DNA of 64,000 nt, from positions 3,782,001 to 3,846,000 of the forward strand of contig NC_133295.1 in assembly GCF_005239225.2 (NCBI RefSeq), in the 5' to 3' direction. The position numbers and the translations under genes were made by a program. The notes below the pieces were generated by a model that worked only from the letters and a program-made list of their open reading frames with translations, made no database searches and was not told where the DNA came from. This stretch comes from Populus alba (taxonomy: Eukaryota > Streptophyta > Magnoliopsida > Malpighiales > Salicaceae). Shown here piece by piece: positions 47,711 to 59,900 of this stretch (position 1 is its first letter; every line of letters begins with the position of its first letter).

Positions 47711-48266
47711 AAAAAACTAAAAAAAAAGGAGATGCTTCACTATATTTAAACATAAATGATAATGAAATGCCATAAACTTTCCAATTCTTTTAGCAGAGAG
47801 GATAATTTCCGGCAACTGGCCACTTCTATGACAATGGGTCTCAGGGTTCGAAGATGTTTCAGCCCATTTATATTTTCATGTTCGAAAGTGGTTGGTATTT
47901 CCTAGGTGGACCTAGCCGGGCCCAGAACATAAGCCCATCAAATGTACTTCCAGGGCTATATATTTATTATCAAATTTAGAAATTAAAATGCAAAAAGAAG
48001 ATGCGTTTATATATAAATACATTACCAGGGCTATATATTTTTTACTATTTATTTCTCCACAGGTAATAAGAACAAGACTTGCATCTTTCCCCTTACTTTT
48101 AAGAGGAGAAAAACAACACTGGATCAAATGACAATCAGCAACAAAAGCAAGTCACCAAATCTTACGACACCAATAACTTGGATCCATATATGATCTCTTT
48201 TTTCTTCTCTTTTTTCCTTTGATAGGACTACAGTTAACCTCTCATGATCTTCAAAATCCATCAAAC

Positions 48267-49226
48267 CTATTGATTCTGTGAATTATCAGAGTCACCGCCA
48301 AACACACCACTCAAAATGGAAGATCCGATGCTGATTATAGAAGGATTGGAAGAATTATCACCACCACCACCACCACCATTAGGATCACTATTGTTGCTGC
48401 CATCAGGATTCATGATGCTTTGCGCAAACGTTTGACCAATCTGTTGTGCAACCCCATCTACAAACCCTTGAACCATTGTATCCATTACGGTGCCGTTTGC
48501 TGCCCCATTAGGCCCCCCACCTCGCTGTTGATAGCTAGCCTGCTGCTGCTGCTGCTGCATAGGCATAGCTCCCATGCTTTGGCTGTGCCTGTAAACATAA
48601 TTAGCTCCTCCAAGTCAAGGCTGCTGCTGGTATTGAACGTTGACATTGTTGGCTACTGGCAAAGAGGTGCTGTGTTGAATATGAGGCAAAGGTGTATTAT
48701 TAACACTCATTGCACACTTCATATGAGCATCAAACTCACAAGCACCACACCGGTAAAGCCAGTGGTTAGACCCTATCTTGTGACAAATGTCGCAAGAGAA
48801 ACCTTTGGTTTGGTAAGGAGGATAAAAGGCAAGGTTGAGCTGGTGAGGATGAGATCGGTGAGCAAGTGATAGTGGATTCGTAGCACACATCATGTGCACA
48901 TCAAAATCACAGGTGGTGCAATGGTAGTTAAATCCACTTCCTTGGAGGCCACAGCCATCACAGTTGAACGAACCACCAGGGTAAACCGGAGTAGAGAAGA
49001 GGGTTAAAGGGTGGATGGGGTGGCAAGGGTGGGTTATTAAAGTTGGCATTTGGGTGCATGAGATGTGGAGAGTGAAGTTACATGGCTTGCAAGAATACAT
49101 CCATCCAGAGGGTTGGAGATTACAGGCAGAGCATGAGTTCATGTAAAGAGATTGAGCGTTGGACAGCTCCAAGGGATGAGGATGGCTAAAGTGGTTGATG
49201 TATGGATCGTGATTCAGCTTCCCCAT
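48267..49226 (-). pseudogene. DC1 (Cys/His-rich C1) domain protein with an in-frame TGA
   Basis: Intronless. From MGKLNHDPYINHF (ATG at 49226) 203 residues run to TGA at 48617-48615. Three C1-like zinc fingers are seen: HFSHPHPLELSNA with CSACNLQPSGWMYSCKPCNF; HPIHPLTLF with CDGCGLQGSGFNYHCTTCDF; HPHQLNLAF with CDICHKIGSNHWLYRCGACE. After the TGA the same frame stays open for 115 codons to 48267. It encodes HSQSMGAMPMQQQQQQASY, a Gly/Asn-rich low-complexity region with GGGGGG, and a hydrophobic patch PSIISIGSSILSGVFGG. A single base change in a Gly codon (GGA to TGA) would explain the break. It may be a recent pseudogene, a truncated but working DC1 protein, or a readthrough product. DC1 proteins bind zinc and probably lipid or protein partners in signalling; exact role is unknown. 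Confidence 0.85.
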
Positions 49227-49396
49227 CTCTGCGCCTCTTCTTTGATTCTGCAAGGATGCCAGGAGAGGGATGAAGAGGTGTTGTTACCTGCTTGATTGCC
49301 TGATGAAGGCGATTAAAAGATGACTTCTGAAAGATATCTGACACAGAATATTGTGTGCTTGACTGACGTGGGAAGGACGGTGGTAGGCAAGAGAGC

Positions 49397-49445
49397 AAAG
49401 TCAACTAAACGCGTTTTCTAATTCTCTGTCTGTTTAGTTGACTTT
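49397..49445. promoter_or_regulatory. Inverted pair of W-boxes upstream of the DC1 gene
   Basis: AAAGTCAACTAAAC (49397-49410) and GTTTAGTTGACTTT (49432-49445) are perfect 14-base inverted repeats spaced by 21 bases. Each contains a W-box core TTGAC(T), the WRKY binding site. They lie 171-219 bases upstream of the ATG. Confidence 0.6.
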
Positions 49446-49705
49446 TGAAACAAGGAGAGTTCAAGGAACCAAGTATAATGGTGTCTAATCTAAATTCATT
49501 CACCTTAATTTCGTGTCATTGGGAGTAGGTTGTCTGATTTATTTCCAGGTATGATGAACATGTCTGAGACTGAGACAGAAATAGGCAATAGCTAGTCAAT
49601 CTCTCAACAGTTTATGGAATCTCTCGAAAGGAATTTCATTAATTATTTGATAATGAAGCTGCCCTTTTCATTTAATTCTACTAATCTCCACCAATTCTAA
49701 CCATC

Positions 49706-49713
<8 letters not shown>

Positions 49714-49753
<40 letters not shown>
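49714..49753. repeat. (TA)n microsatellite
   Basis: About 20 TA units upstream of the DC1 gene. Confidence 0.9.
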
Positions 49754-49755
<2 letters not shown>

Positions 49756-50377
49756 CTTAGTGAAATATTTTATTTGTGGTAGAATAAATATAAAATTATC
49801 GGTGTCCAACAGCTTGATCAGACGCATAATTTAAGAAAAACAGCCATTATTGAGTTCCATTAGTTGCATGAATTGACAATATGTTGATGTATGTTTGATA
49901 AGTGAATTAATTTATAAAACACACTTTCGTGAGATTGAGAGTTTGAGCTTACAATTATTATCACATTTACATCTCCATACGAAATCATAACTTATCTTTA
50001 AAAAACTTTTAGATTTTTATCTTGAAATAGGTGTGATGATAGTAAAATTATTGTAATAACTAGTTTACTTCCTGGACTATACTGCACTAAAAAGATTTTG
50101 AATGTAACAAAAAAATAATTAAATTGTGATGAATTATTTAATATTGTTATTAAATATTATTTATCAACTTAAACTTTAAAATTCCTAAGTCGATTTTTTA
50201 TAAAGTTTGATTTTTTAATTAAATCATATAAAAAAATATTTTGATATCATCAAATAAATAAAAAAAATATTAATACGAAAAACAAGACTACTAAATGCGT
50301 GAGTTTAAAATAAAATTAAACGACCATTAAAAAATAATTTAACTTTTTGTAATAATAAATTGAAGTTGATATTTTTT

Positions 50378-50590
50378 TTTCTTAACATTGAAATAATGAC
50401 ATATTAAATCTATTTTGATCAATCTGAATTAATTCATCAAATTTATAACTATACGGTTATAAATTCTAACGAGTTGAATAATATTTTTTTAATTTTAATT
50501 ATATGATAAAAATAAATATCAATTTAATATTAAAAAATAAATTAAAAAAATCTATAAAACAATTTATCAGATATCCAATGCTAAAGATTT
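50378..50590 (+). repeat. AT-rich dispersed repeat family 2, copy 3 (partial)
   Basis: TTCTTAACATTGAAATAATG, CATATTAAATCTATTTTGATC and TTATATGATAAAAATAAATA parallel the copies at 46.3 and 47.4 kb. Confidence 0.45.
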
Positions 50591-50656
50591 TTTTCTTAAA
50601 TAAAACAAACCAGGTATCAGAGCTTTAAACTTTAGGTGTGTGGATCCATGTCAGCA

Positions 50657-50669
50657 CCCCCCCCCCCCC

Positions 50670-50729
<60 letters not shown>
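50657..50729. repeat. Compound microsatellite C14-(TC)9-(TA)20
   Basis: A run of 14 C, then nine TC units, then about 20 TA units without interruption. Confidence 0.95.
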
Positions 50730-50731
<2 letters not shown>

Positions 50732-51026
50732 TGCACCTTATCTTTAAAAAAATGGTTCAAAGAATAGTCCACCTTCCAAATTTTTTTTTAAATATGTTAG
50801 CCTTCTCCCCTTGAATGAGTTCATCAAATTTCTATAGTACACTCAACTAGCCTTTATATAGAAAACAAAATCGCCCTCCCAGTTATAAAATAAAATAAAT
50901 GACTCGGTTAAGAAATTAGACAACTGATTTCTTCTAAAAAAACGACATTTTACCGTGGAGCAAATGTTATTTCTCTCACAAATAACTATGCATAAGAACT
51001 ATACCCTTGGTGAATTTTCTTTTTGT

Positions 51027-51337
51027 CATAGTTTTAAGACCCGGTCCGGTCCAAGACCCGGGTTCCGGGTTTTGACCGAGTCATCGGGTCTCGACCGGGT
51101 CGGCCAGGTCAAAATTTATTTTTTTTTTTTTTAAAAAAAAAATCAAAACAATGTCGTTTTAGCAAAAAAAAAAAATAAATAATAATAAAAGTCAACGGGT
51201 TTGCGGCCGGGTCTTGCAGGGTCAACCTGGTCTGGCCGGGCCAATTGCCAAGCGGGTTTTGGCCTCCACCTGGACCGGTCCCATGCCCGGGTCGGCCAGG
51301 TCCCGGGCGACCCACCGGGCCGGGTTTTAAAACTATG
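51027..51337. mobile_element. MITE with 23-bp terminal inverted repeats, CCGGGTC-rich
   Basis: Left terminus 51027-51049 (CATAGTTTTAAGACCCGGTC...) and right terminus 51315-51337, in reverse CATAGTTTTAAAACCCGGCC..., agree at 21 of 23 bases. The 311-base interior alternates GGGTC/GACCGGGTC motifs with a poly-T/poly-A centre and an AAACGACATTG-like motif on one strand. It has no coding capacity; both long frames across it are low-complexity artefacts. Flanks TTTTTGT/TTTTTAT are similar but not a proven target duplication. GC content is far above the surroundings. Confidence 0.7.
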
Positions 51338-51639
51338 TTTTTATCCCTCAAGTTTATTTTTTCTTCATTTTGGTCTGCCATATGCAGTTTCTATCTATTT
51401 GAAACTTAAAAGCTCTTTTGTTGTTGCCCTAGCTTTCCCATTCTCTTTTGATTTTGAGGTATTAGATAGTATGGTTAATTTTTTATTTAAAGTATTTTTT
51501 ATTTAGAAATATATTTAAAAATTATTTTTATTATCAATATTTTTTAAAAAAAATTAAATCAAAAAAAAAAAACACTACCATCATAATTGCACGTGTCCAA
51601 GGTGTCAAGAATTGTTTTATGATTTAGGGTTTGTTTAAA

Positions 51640-51840
51640 ATTATGGTAGTAGTGGCGGTTTAAAATTTTTTTCGCTTAGCAATATATAAAAATAATTTTT
51701 TTTTATTTTTTAAAAAGTTATTTTTGACATTAGCACATCAAAATGATTTGGAAAATTTTTTAAAAAAAATATTTTAAATAAAATAAAAATTTAAAATTTT
51801 TAAAAACATAATTTACACTATTTTTCCAAGGTTGTGCATT
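51640..51840 (-). repeat. Dispersed AT-rich MITE-like family, copy (reverse)
   Basis: Core TTATTTTTGACATTAGCACA, TCAAAATGATTTGGAAAATT; the left end GGTAGTAGTGGCGGTTTAAA resembles the GTGGTAG/GTGATTGTGGTT ends of other reverse copies. Confidence 0.5.
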
Positions 51841-54224
51841 AATATATTTTAAATGATTGCAAAGACAAACTGAAAAAAAGCAAACAATAATTAAAAACTT
51901 TTTTTATATGTTTGCTATTAAAGAGGAGCATAAATCTACACTTGGATTTCTCAATTTTAACTTTCCTTTACATCTGATCCCTTCCATTTTTTTTATTTTT
52001 TTTTCGGTCTCAAACTTTATATATTTTACACTTTAGTCTTTCAATCTTAAAAGCAAAGAGAGAAAGTCGAGAAAGAAAACCTCAAAATAACATTAATAAA
52101 GTAACAATAATTAAGATAACAAATATAAAAATGGATATGCGAAGTTTAATTCATTAAATACAAAATAAAATTAAAGGTGGGCAATTACTTTCATGGAATT
52201 GAGATTAAATACAAAATAAAATTAAAGTTTTAGAAATTATTTCTCTGACATTGCACTGAGGGCTTGTTTCTAAGATTTTGGATTTTCATTGAAGCTTTAT
52301 GAACCTCTATGTTTCCGTCTTTCTTTGTATATTTTATGGTTATTTAGGATTGCGGCCCAAACATCTATAAAGTCATTAATAAATTTATTAATGATAGATT
52401 TATCTATGAATCAAAATTTATCAATAATTATTTTTCTGACAAATGTTTTCGTTGATAAAATAATCATAAATAAAATGTTAGTGTAAATACTGAAAGAAAC
52501 TTTCATTAATAAAACTTTTAAATTTGGTGGTGTTTGTACTAGTCTGGACCTAAATTCTAATCCTTGTTGAAAAACAAAATCCTAATTAAAGTTTATATAG
52601 CTATTATAGAATGCAACCAGCGTTAAGTTTCTAAAATAAACAAGAAAAGGAAATTAATTTTAAAAAATAAATAAAATTCATAACAACAAGGTCTAATTTA
52701 AGCATAAAAATGATCCCAGCAAGTCTTAATCAACCCTATCTATTATCTAATGATAATATTAAAAATTATACCATTTTTTGCCAATAAACTTATCTGACTC
52801 ATTCAAATTATTATTTTTTAATTTGAATGTCCATTTTCAACACGGATATTTGTTTTAGTGTGAGTTATTTATCACTTCAAATATATAATATATATATATA
52901 TGTATGTATATGTATATGTATATATGTATGTTGGTTAATACATATATTTGTTTCAGTGTCACTTAATTTGTGCCCTGTAAAAGAAAATATGTTGTTGGGC
53001 TTTCTAATTGTCATGGGTATAGATAGGACGGTCACAATTCTCAGCACTTCTTTTTCATATATTAAAAGGCCTCCAGTCCAATGGGCTTGGAGCTTAAGGG
53101 CCTATCCCACTCATTCCATGTGTTCGAGGCATTGAATTCGTTTAATAATAATATAAATTATAATACACAAATTAAAAAAAAAAATGAATTCAGCCGTTTG
53201 GGCCTACCCAAAATGGTTGGTATCGGCTTCGATCGTGGTTTATCTAATCTTATCTAAACATATTTTTTTATAAATATTTTTAGGTTTTTAAGAGCCGCAC
53301 ATATAATATTTTTTCATGCATATAATTTTTTCTATGTAAAAAACTTTTTCAATGTAACACAGAGACCATTTTTTACACTAATAATATTTTATATAGTCAA
53401 TATTTTTATCGAAGATATTCATGACACAACAATAAACGATACACACCCTTGAATTTTCATTTTTTTTTTTATATGATTATGTCTCCTACATATATCAATT
53501 TAAGCATCAAAGAGTTTTTTATTTTTCAAGCGAACATTAAGCCACCTAATCAAGCTTACTGCTTCATAACCATCCGTTCCGTCCAAAATGGCCTAAACAT
53601 TTCAACCAATTAAAAACGAAAACAAAATGGATTTTCACAAATTTCATCATTTTAAATCTCGGCCCGTTCCGGAAATTAAATTCATTCCAGTTTTTTTCGG
53701 CCAAAAAATATTATTTTTAATCCAAATTAATATAGTTTATATTATTTTAAGTTAAAGATCCTTTACTATTTCAAAAATATTTTAAATTTTAAAATTGGAT
53801 ATTTGTTTGGCATTATTTTTTTTTTTTTTTTTATCTTGATTTGTGGGTTCCGGCTGTGCGCGCACCAGTACTAATCCGAAACGGTATGCCGAAACACTCT
53901 AAAACTAAAATATCCAATTGAAAAAACAAAAACACTTGCCGCGAAATTGACAACCTTGAATCAGCTTATTGGCTTCATAACCATCAACCTAGGAAAAACC
54001 ATTAAAAACCCAAAGGTATTTTCAGAGGCAAAGAAGCTTTTTTTATTCCTTGCCAACTCGAGTTAAGTTCGTGTATTTTTCAACCTATTTTCAAATAACT
54101 TTGATTAGTTGGGTGCTTTTACAAGATTTGTTATAAAAATTATTTCTTAAAAAAATATCAAAACATCTTTTTTTAATTTTTAATATCAAAATAATAAAAA
54201 ATACTACAAAAATATTGATTGGAG

Positions 54225-54595
54225 GCGCTGGAGAGAGAAGAGAGGTGACGCAGTGACGCTGGGTTCAGGGGAGACCGGCGGAAAGGTGAAATGTCGGGGG
54301 CGGCAAGATCTGGAAAGTCTGAGCCTTGAGAGGATATCCTTTTCAGTTACCCGTCTATCATGCACTGAATTCCGGGGACCAACTCTGAAACGCTGCCTTC
54401 TTTTGTGTCAGCGGAAATCAATCAATCCTAGCTAATCCTCACCGCTCATTTCATTAGCATTGAATTCCAAGGTACTGTAGTGTGGTGCCTTTCATTTGCT
54501 TATAGAAAAATTAAGTGTAGTGATGACGATGGATCAGTTTGGAGAGAGGAGGCTTGAATGTGACTGCGGTTCTGGCTATAGTGGTGCTGCTGCTT
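54225..54595. other. GC-rich island of unknown nature
   Basis: About 370 bases stand out from the AT-rich surroundings (GGAGGCGCTGGAGAGAGAAG, GGGGGCGGCAAGATCTGG, AATTCCGGGGACCAACTCTG). A 60-codon plus-strand frame (54253-54435) has no recognisable domain, and neither strand gives a convincing protein. It could be a first exon or promoter relic, or a fragment of a longer transposon. Confidence 0.3.
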
Positions 54596-56064
54596 AAACT
54601 TACGAAAAAAAAAAAAAAAAGTATTTTAAAAAAGTGAAATAAATTTCCAAAATGGAACTTTTATTTTAAGAATTTGTTTTTGGTTTTTTACGAGATGCAT
54701 TTATATCATAAATAATAAAGATGATTATACATTGTGCTCAACTACAACATTTTTCCCCCCCTGTTGTTGCATGAATCTCAAAGAAAAAAAAATGAAATGA
54801 AAGAAAAGGATTGAAGTCATGTTATGAAATAAACACAACACATTCCTTAAAAAATAAAAAAAACAAAAATGATTCCTAATAGCAACAAAAAAAACTCCCC
54901 ACCAAGTCATGAAAAGAGGTCGCATGAGCACGTTGGCACATGAAACAACATTCGCCAAACATTTTTTTTATTTTTTTACAATCCCAATTCTTTTGTGTCA
55001 CTTTACTCTAGTCATAAATTTAAGCATATTTTTATTTGATGCTTAATTTTCTTATAACTTTCTTAATTTTATTTTGAGTTTTGTGGCTAATTATAGCCCA
55101 TTAAGGCCTAATCAAGAAAAGATTAAGGGATAAGAAAAAAAGAGACATATTGCCTAATGGGTTAACTAATTGGGATCATACTCATGATCCTAGGTTTTTA
55201 GTTTTGTTGGATAACTCAAGTTGAATAGGGTAGATACAATGTAATATATTTTAAAAAAAAACAATTTGTCTCAAATTCACTTATAACTCTTTAATTTAGT
55301 TCCGGATTCAATCCAATTCAAGGTTACTTAAGACCTAATCAAGGTCTATCCAAGAAAATAAGAGAACGAAAAAAAAAAAAAAAATATATTGTCAAATAAA
55401 GTTAACTCATTAGGGTCGTGTTTATTAATTAGGTTGTAAATTTCACGTTTTAACCTAGATCAATACAATATATCATCATCTTTTCATTTCACCTCCTAAA
55501 TCTCTTTTTTATTTAATCATTTGACAACATGTTTTTTCACATTTGAGCTAAGGGTAGACAAAGATTCTTTTTTACTAGATTATTTTTAAAAAGTAGATAA
55601 CAAAGTTTATAATGGCTATCATCAGTTTATAACCGTTAAAACAATTTAAATCCAAAATTACCAAAAAAACTTATCCATTCAATCGTTATAATTAAACTTT
55701 GTTTATCTACTTTTTATGTTAAAAAAAAAAGCATTAATTAATTTGACACTTGTATATGGTGTTTGAAAATGTTATGATTGGATTCAACACTCCCAGCATC
55801 TATTTAATTAGTATTATTTAGAAAAAAGAAACCTTCCATTGTTTTTTGTTTTATTTTATCATACATTTAATTAAGCTCTTGAAGGAAGACACCCAAATCT
55901 AAGAATTTGTAAGCGTATATGAAGTTCAAATACAACAGGGAAAATCCCAAAAGGGAAGCACCAAAGAGGAAAAGAAGAAATGATCCATGGAGGGTTTTGT
56001 GCTCATGTCAATCAAATGGAAATCCTCTCTACCAGAAAATGCAGATAATCACGCTCTGGTTTTA

Positions 56065-56235
56065 TTTCAAAAAAGCTTTTAAAAATAATTATTTTTTTAT
56101 TTTAAATTAATTTTTCAGTGTTTCCATGTAGTTTTAATTAAAAATAATTTTTTAAATTAAAAAAATATTATTTTAATATATTTCTAAATAAAAAACATTT
56201 TACAAGACAATCCTACTAATATTTATAAACACCTT
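56065..56235 (+). repeat. Dispersed AT-rich MITE-like family, copy (forward)
   Basis: AAAATATTATTTTAATATAT, TTCTAAATAAAAAACATTTT and an end ACAATCCTACTAATATTT match the family. Confidence 0.5.
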
Positions 56236-56430
56236 CTTTATATAATAATAATAAAAAGAAGTTCCTCGAGGAGGTGGAGCCCAACATTGATTCCAGGCAA
56301 AATAGCTATCAGAAGATTCAGAACTATCTCACTGGTTGCACCACGGCCTCATGGCTCTCTTCCTTCACACACACATAAACACACCCTAGCATGCACAACC
56401 ACGTACATACACCATTTAAGAGAGTTTTAG

Positions 56431-56457
56431 AGAGAGAGAGAGAGAGAGAGAGAGAGC
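56431..56457. repeat. (GA)n microsatellite
   Basis: About 13 GA units, 490 bases beyond the HD-ZIP stop codon. Confidence 0.9.
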
Positions 56458-56945
56458 ATTAATCTGGATAGATAGATTGCAAGTACACGAACGGAAGTCA
56501 ATACCCGAACCACAAAGTTTTTGTTTTTAGCTGAGCTGGGGTGGTAATGATAGAAAGATTGCAGGGAAAGGATGGCAGTTTCATTACTACCCCTTCTAAG
56601 CAAGAAAGACATGGATGGTGCGTTCTTGACTCCCTCTTAAATGACTACTCTTCCAGCGTAAATTTTTGCAAAATCCAAAAAGAGGGCTTGTAAAAAAATA
56701 AATAAAATTTGGGTGGCGTAGCGAGTAATGAGTTATGGCAGCAAAAACAGGCACCAGCAGCAGCAGTAAATGAGCATCTTTGTTCTTGATGAGAGGGCAT
56801 TCAAGGTCCCAACCAACACCAATACTTCTCTCCCACATTGAATACCACCAGCAAACAAAAGACTTTCAATTTTTTCCGATCTCCATATTTAAAGTTGGTA
56901 GAGAGAAAGGGAAACAGTTGTGTTTGCAGTAGCAGAATCAGGTCA

Positions 56946-59900
56946 TCAGGAACCAGGACAACTCAAGGCAGCCTTAATTTGCTGGATGGTGGTTCCAATA
57001 AGGCTATTAACGGTATTCACTGACTCCAGGTTCAGTCTAGCAGATGGCAAGCTGCTAACTAATATTTGAAAAGCTACTGTGATTAGTGAACCACTCGACC
57101 TAGCCATGCGTCCTTGTGTGTTTGAGCTTGTGGATGCACCATCTCCTAGGTCAGGATAACCATCAGGTGAAATGGTGAATCCTGATGGCAGAAGAGGTAT
57201 ATAGGAAGGGTCCTCCCCACTCATTGCTATGTTGATAGCTGGTAGATCGACCGGACAATAGACTACAAGTGAACCTGATGAGTCGATGCAGCTCTCTTGA
57301 AGTATTAACATATTGTTCTGGCTAGTGTTGTAGGCCTGTTGCAGAATATTAGAGTGATTAAAGTCATTAAGCATGCATTTTACTTTATAAAGTGAAACAA
57401 TTCGCTATAAAAGATAGAGAGTGAGGCAAACTGAGGTAGCCTTACTCGAAGAACAGATATGCAGTTCCCAGGATGTGACCCATTTGCAATATGGGCAACT
57501 TCTTGGACTGCATTGCCACTAGAGAGAACATCCCACTAAAGAAGTATCAAAACCAAAGGCAAAAAAATATCAGAAACACTTTAATTTCAAAATCGATGAA
57601 TTGAACATGCCATGAATCATTCCACTTTCAATTTCAAAATCGATGTTACCTGTGGTCGAGTCTTTTCATCCTTGAAGAAATTGAAGACATTTTGAGGAGA
57701 TGCTGGAAGCGAAAATGTAGTCGCCGCACTTAGAACTACACCATTAGGTTGGCCAGGATCCGTGTTCTTATGGAGTGTAATTCGAACTCCAACGTCATGC
57801 AACCCAGATAGTGTGCTCCATCGGTGGCTGTTAGATGTGCTTATGCTAGAACAGAAACTGCTGACCATTCGTTGGCCAAGTTTCATCATACTTTTCTTAC
57901 CTTCTGGTGATGGAATTACTGGAAAATGAAATATCCAGTTAATCTCGTGATTAAGAAATAAAAGGATGTGATTATGGCACTAAACTTACCTCCTCCAAGA
58001 TCTCGAGTTGAACTTCCTGACACCATTTGACATGCCACCCTTTCACACATCCTTTGCAGTGTAGCAAGCCACCGTTCTGCTCCAAAGGCCATACCACTGT
58101 GAATGAGATCCCTGTAAAAATGGTGGGTTGGGGCTTTGTCTTCTATCTCTACATGTTCCACCCAAGTAACCTGTTTCGCACTTCAGGTGAATAACTATGT
58201 GCGAAAAATAATTCAACGGCTTTCACTATTTTGAAATTGAAACACCAAAGTAATCACATAATGAAATTCTCAGGAGCAACTAGACAACCTTTGAGTATCC
58301 ATTAGGCATATCCTGAATCAAGCATCCAGAGGGAAGCCTGTGACATCGAAATTGGGAAGCAAACTGTGGAATATCATATGAAACACTAACAATTGCCCAC
58401 AAGCCTTGCTCAATTTGCTGGCAATACCGGAGGATACAGAATTCCCGAGTTGGAACCAGGGGTGAAAGCACCTGCAACTCTTCATACATCTGCAAGAAGC
58501 ATGTTTCATATGATAAATCATTCTTCAAGCAAAAGCTGAAACAAAAAAGGAAAGAATTTTAAAGCTCCTTTTCTTTACCAGTTGCAAGGAACCGCTGTGA
58601 TGACCCAACATTCCAGATGAAATGACTTCAATGGTCTTTGCCACAGACACGATGGTGGGAAATGATTCGACCCACTTGTTCTGCAAGCTCCAATCAGTGA
58701 TGACACTCAGTGACACCCTTAAAAAGTAAGATATTTTGGGGGTCCAAGAATATTTATCGTTAGAGACTAAGAAAAAGACTTACTGAATCCATAAACATGT
58801 CAACCAGGGCTACACCATTCATGATAACAACACCTGAATCTCGGGATGATTCAATTCGAACATTGGGATTCTTTAAGTGACTCATAGCCCTTGGAAAGAT
58901 CCTTTGGTAGCTATCGAGATTAAGAACATCTCTCCCATCAGTGGACGATTTCATCCATAAAGGTTCATTAGCTTGCAAAAGCCTCAACAGTTCCTCCATG
59001 GCGTTTGCAGCAACATCAGTCATGAGAGACTTGTCCATGTCCGAAATGCCAGGCGGTTGAAAAGCCAAATTTGAATTAATCGGGATAAGATCAAGATCAA
59101 GATCAAGATCAAGTGAAGGACCACCAAGACCTTGGCCACCAAAATTCCCCATTGATAAATCCAGTGAAGAAATGTGAACAGGTTGCACCGGAGGGAGTTG
59201 GGAAATTGGTCTCCCTATGTATTTAGCAGCAATGCTAGAAACTCTATCAAGCTTCAACAACCATGTAACACAAATCAACCAAAATTTAGCAAAATATTCC
59301 ACAAATTATGCATGGAAAAATTTTTAAAAAATAAAAATGCAAAGATAGAGGGAGCTCAGAACACAGAAGCAAACCTCTTCTTTCAATTGAGCATTCTCGA
59401 TTCTTAATTTCTGTTCGTCAAAATAGGAATCCTCCGTAACAGGAGTCGTCCCACAAGAGGGGCAAATAACATTCTTGAGCGCCTCTCTAATGGCTATATT
59501 CTCACACCGGATCTTATCATTCTCAGCTCTAAGAGAACTGTTATCTGCCCTTTCATGTTGAGCCTGGATCATTTTCCAACAACAACAAAACAACCTTTTA
59601 ATTGTCTCAACAAAATTCAATTTAAAACAAAACAAAGAGACAAACAAAATGATAATCTTTAATTCACCTTCATCTGGGTCCTCCTGTTTTGGAACCAAAA
59701 CTTGATCTGTCTTGGTGCCAAACCCAACTCTCTACTTAACTGTAACCTTTGTTTCTCATCTGGGTGTGGAAACTCCTTAAACATTCTTCATTCCCACACA
59801 GTACAACCAGCAGCAGCAGCAGCAGCGAAAAAAAAGAAAAGCATCAACAACCCAAAAAGACCGATATTTACAAGCAACATTACACACACGTCACATGTCC

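Larger units (their letters stand above)
37800..48000. other. 10-kb gene-free region dominated by AT-rich repeats
   Basis: No coding gene recognised. Contents: dispersed MITE-like copies (38526-38710, 42325-42540, 46905-47118), solo-LTR-like copy B (40206-41915), a TRIM (43901-44175), foldback relative (45060-45435), two direct copies of another family (46318-46700, 47405-47710) and TA microsatellites (42184-42203, 44560-44588). 38750-38960, 42220-42310, 43130-43330 and 45720-46140 are more balanced in composition but show no frame with a known domain. 47760-47950 is downstream of the DC1 gene. Confidence 0.55.
49450..56945. other. 7.5-kb intergenic region with repeats
   Basis: No protein gene recognised. 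Contents: TA microsatellite (49714-49753), family-2 repeat (50378-50590), compound microsatellite (50657-50729), MITE with TIRs (51027-51337), dispersed MITE-like copies (51640-51840, 56065-56235), a GC-rich island (54225-54595), a degenerate tandem repeat at about 55020-55480 (two units sharing CCTAATCAAG and GTTAACTnATTnGG), and a GA microsatellite (56431-56457). 56240-56430 and 56480-56945 are likely downstream/3' UTR DNA of the HD-ZIP gene. Confidence 0.55.

Noticed and set aside
50609..50625. AGGTATCAGAGCTTTAAAC resembling an LTR-element primer-binding site
   Set aside because: No direct terminal repeat lies to its left and no second LTR to the right within several kb.
51109..51506. Long frames on both strands across the GC-rich MITE
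   Set aside because: They consist of repeated Gly/Pro/Arg words from GGGTC motifs and poly-T; not genes.
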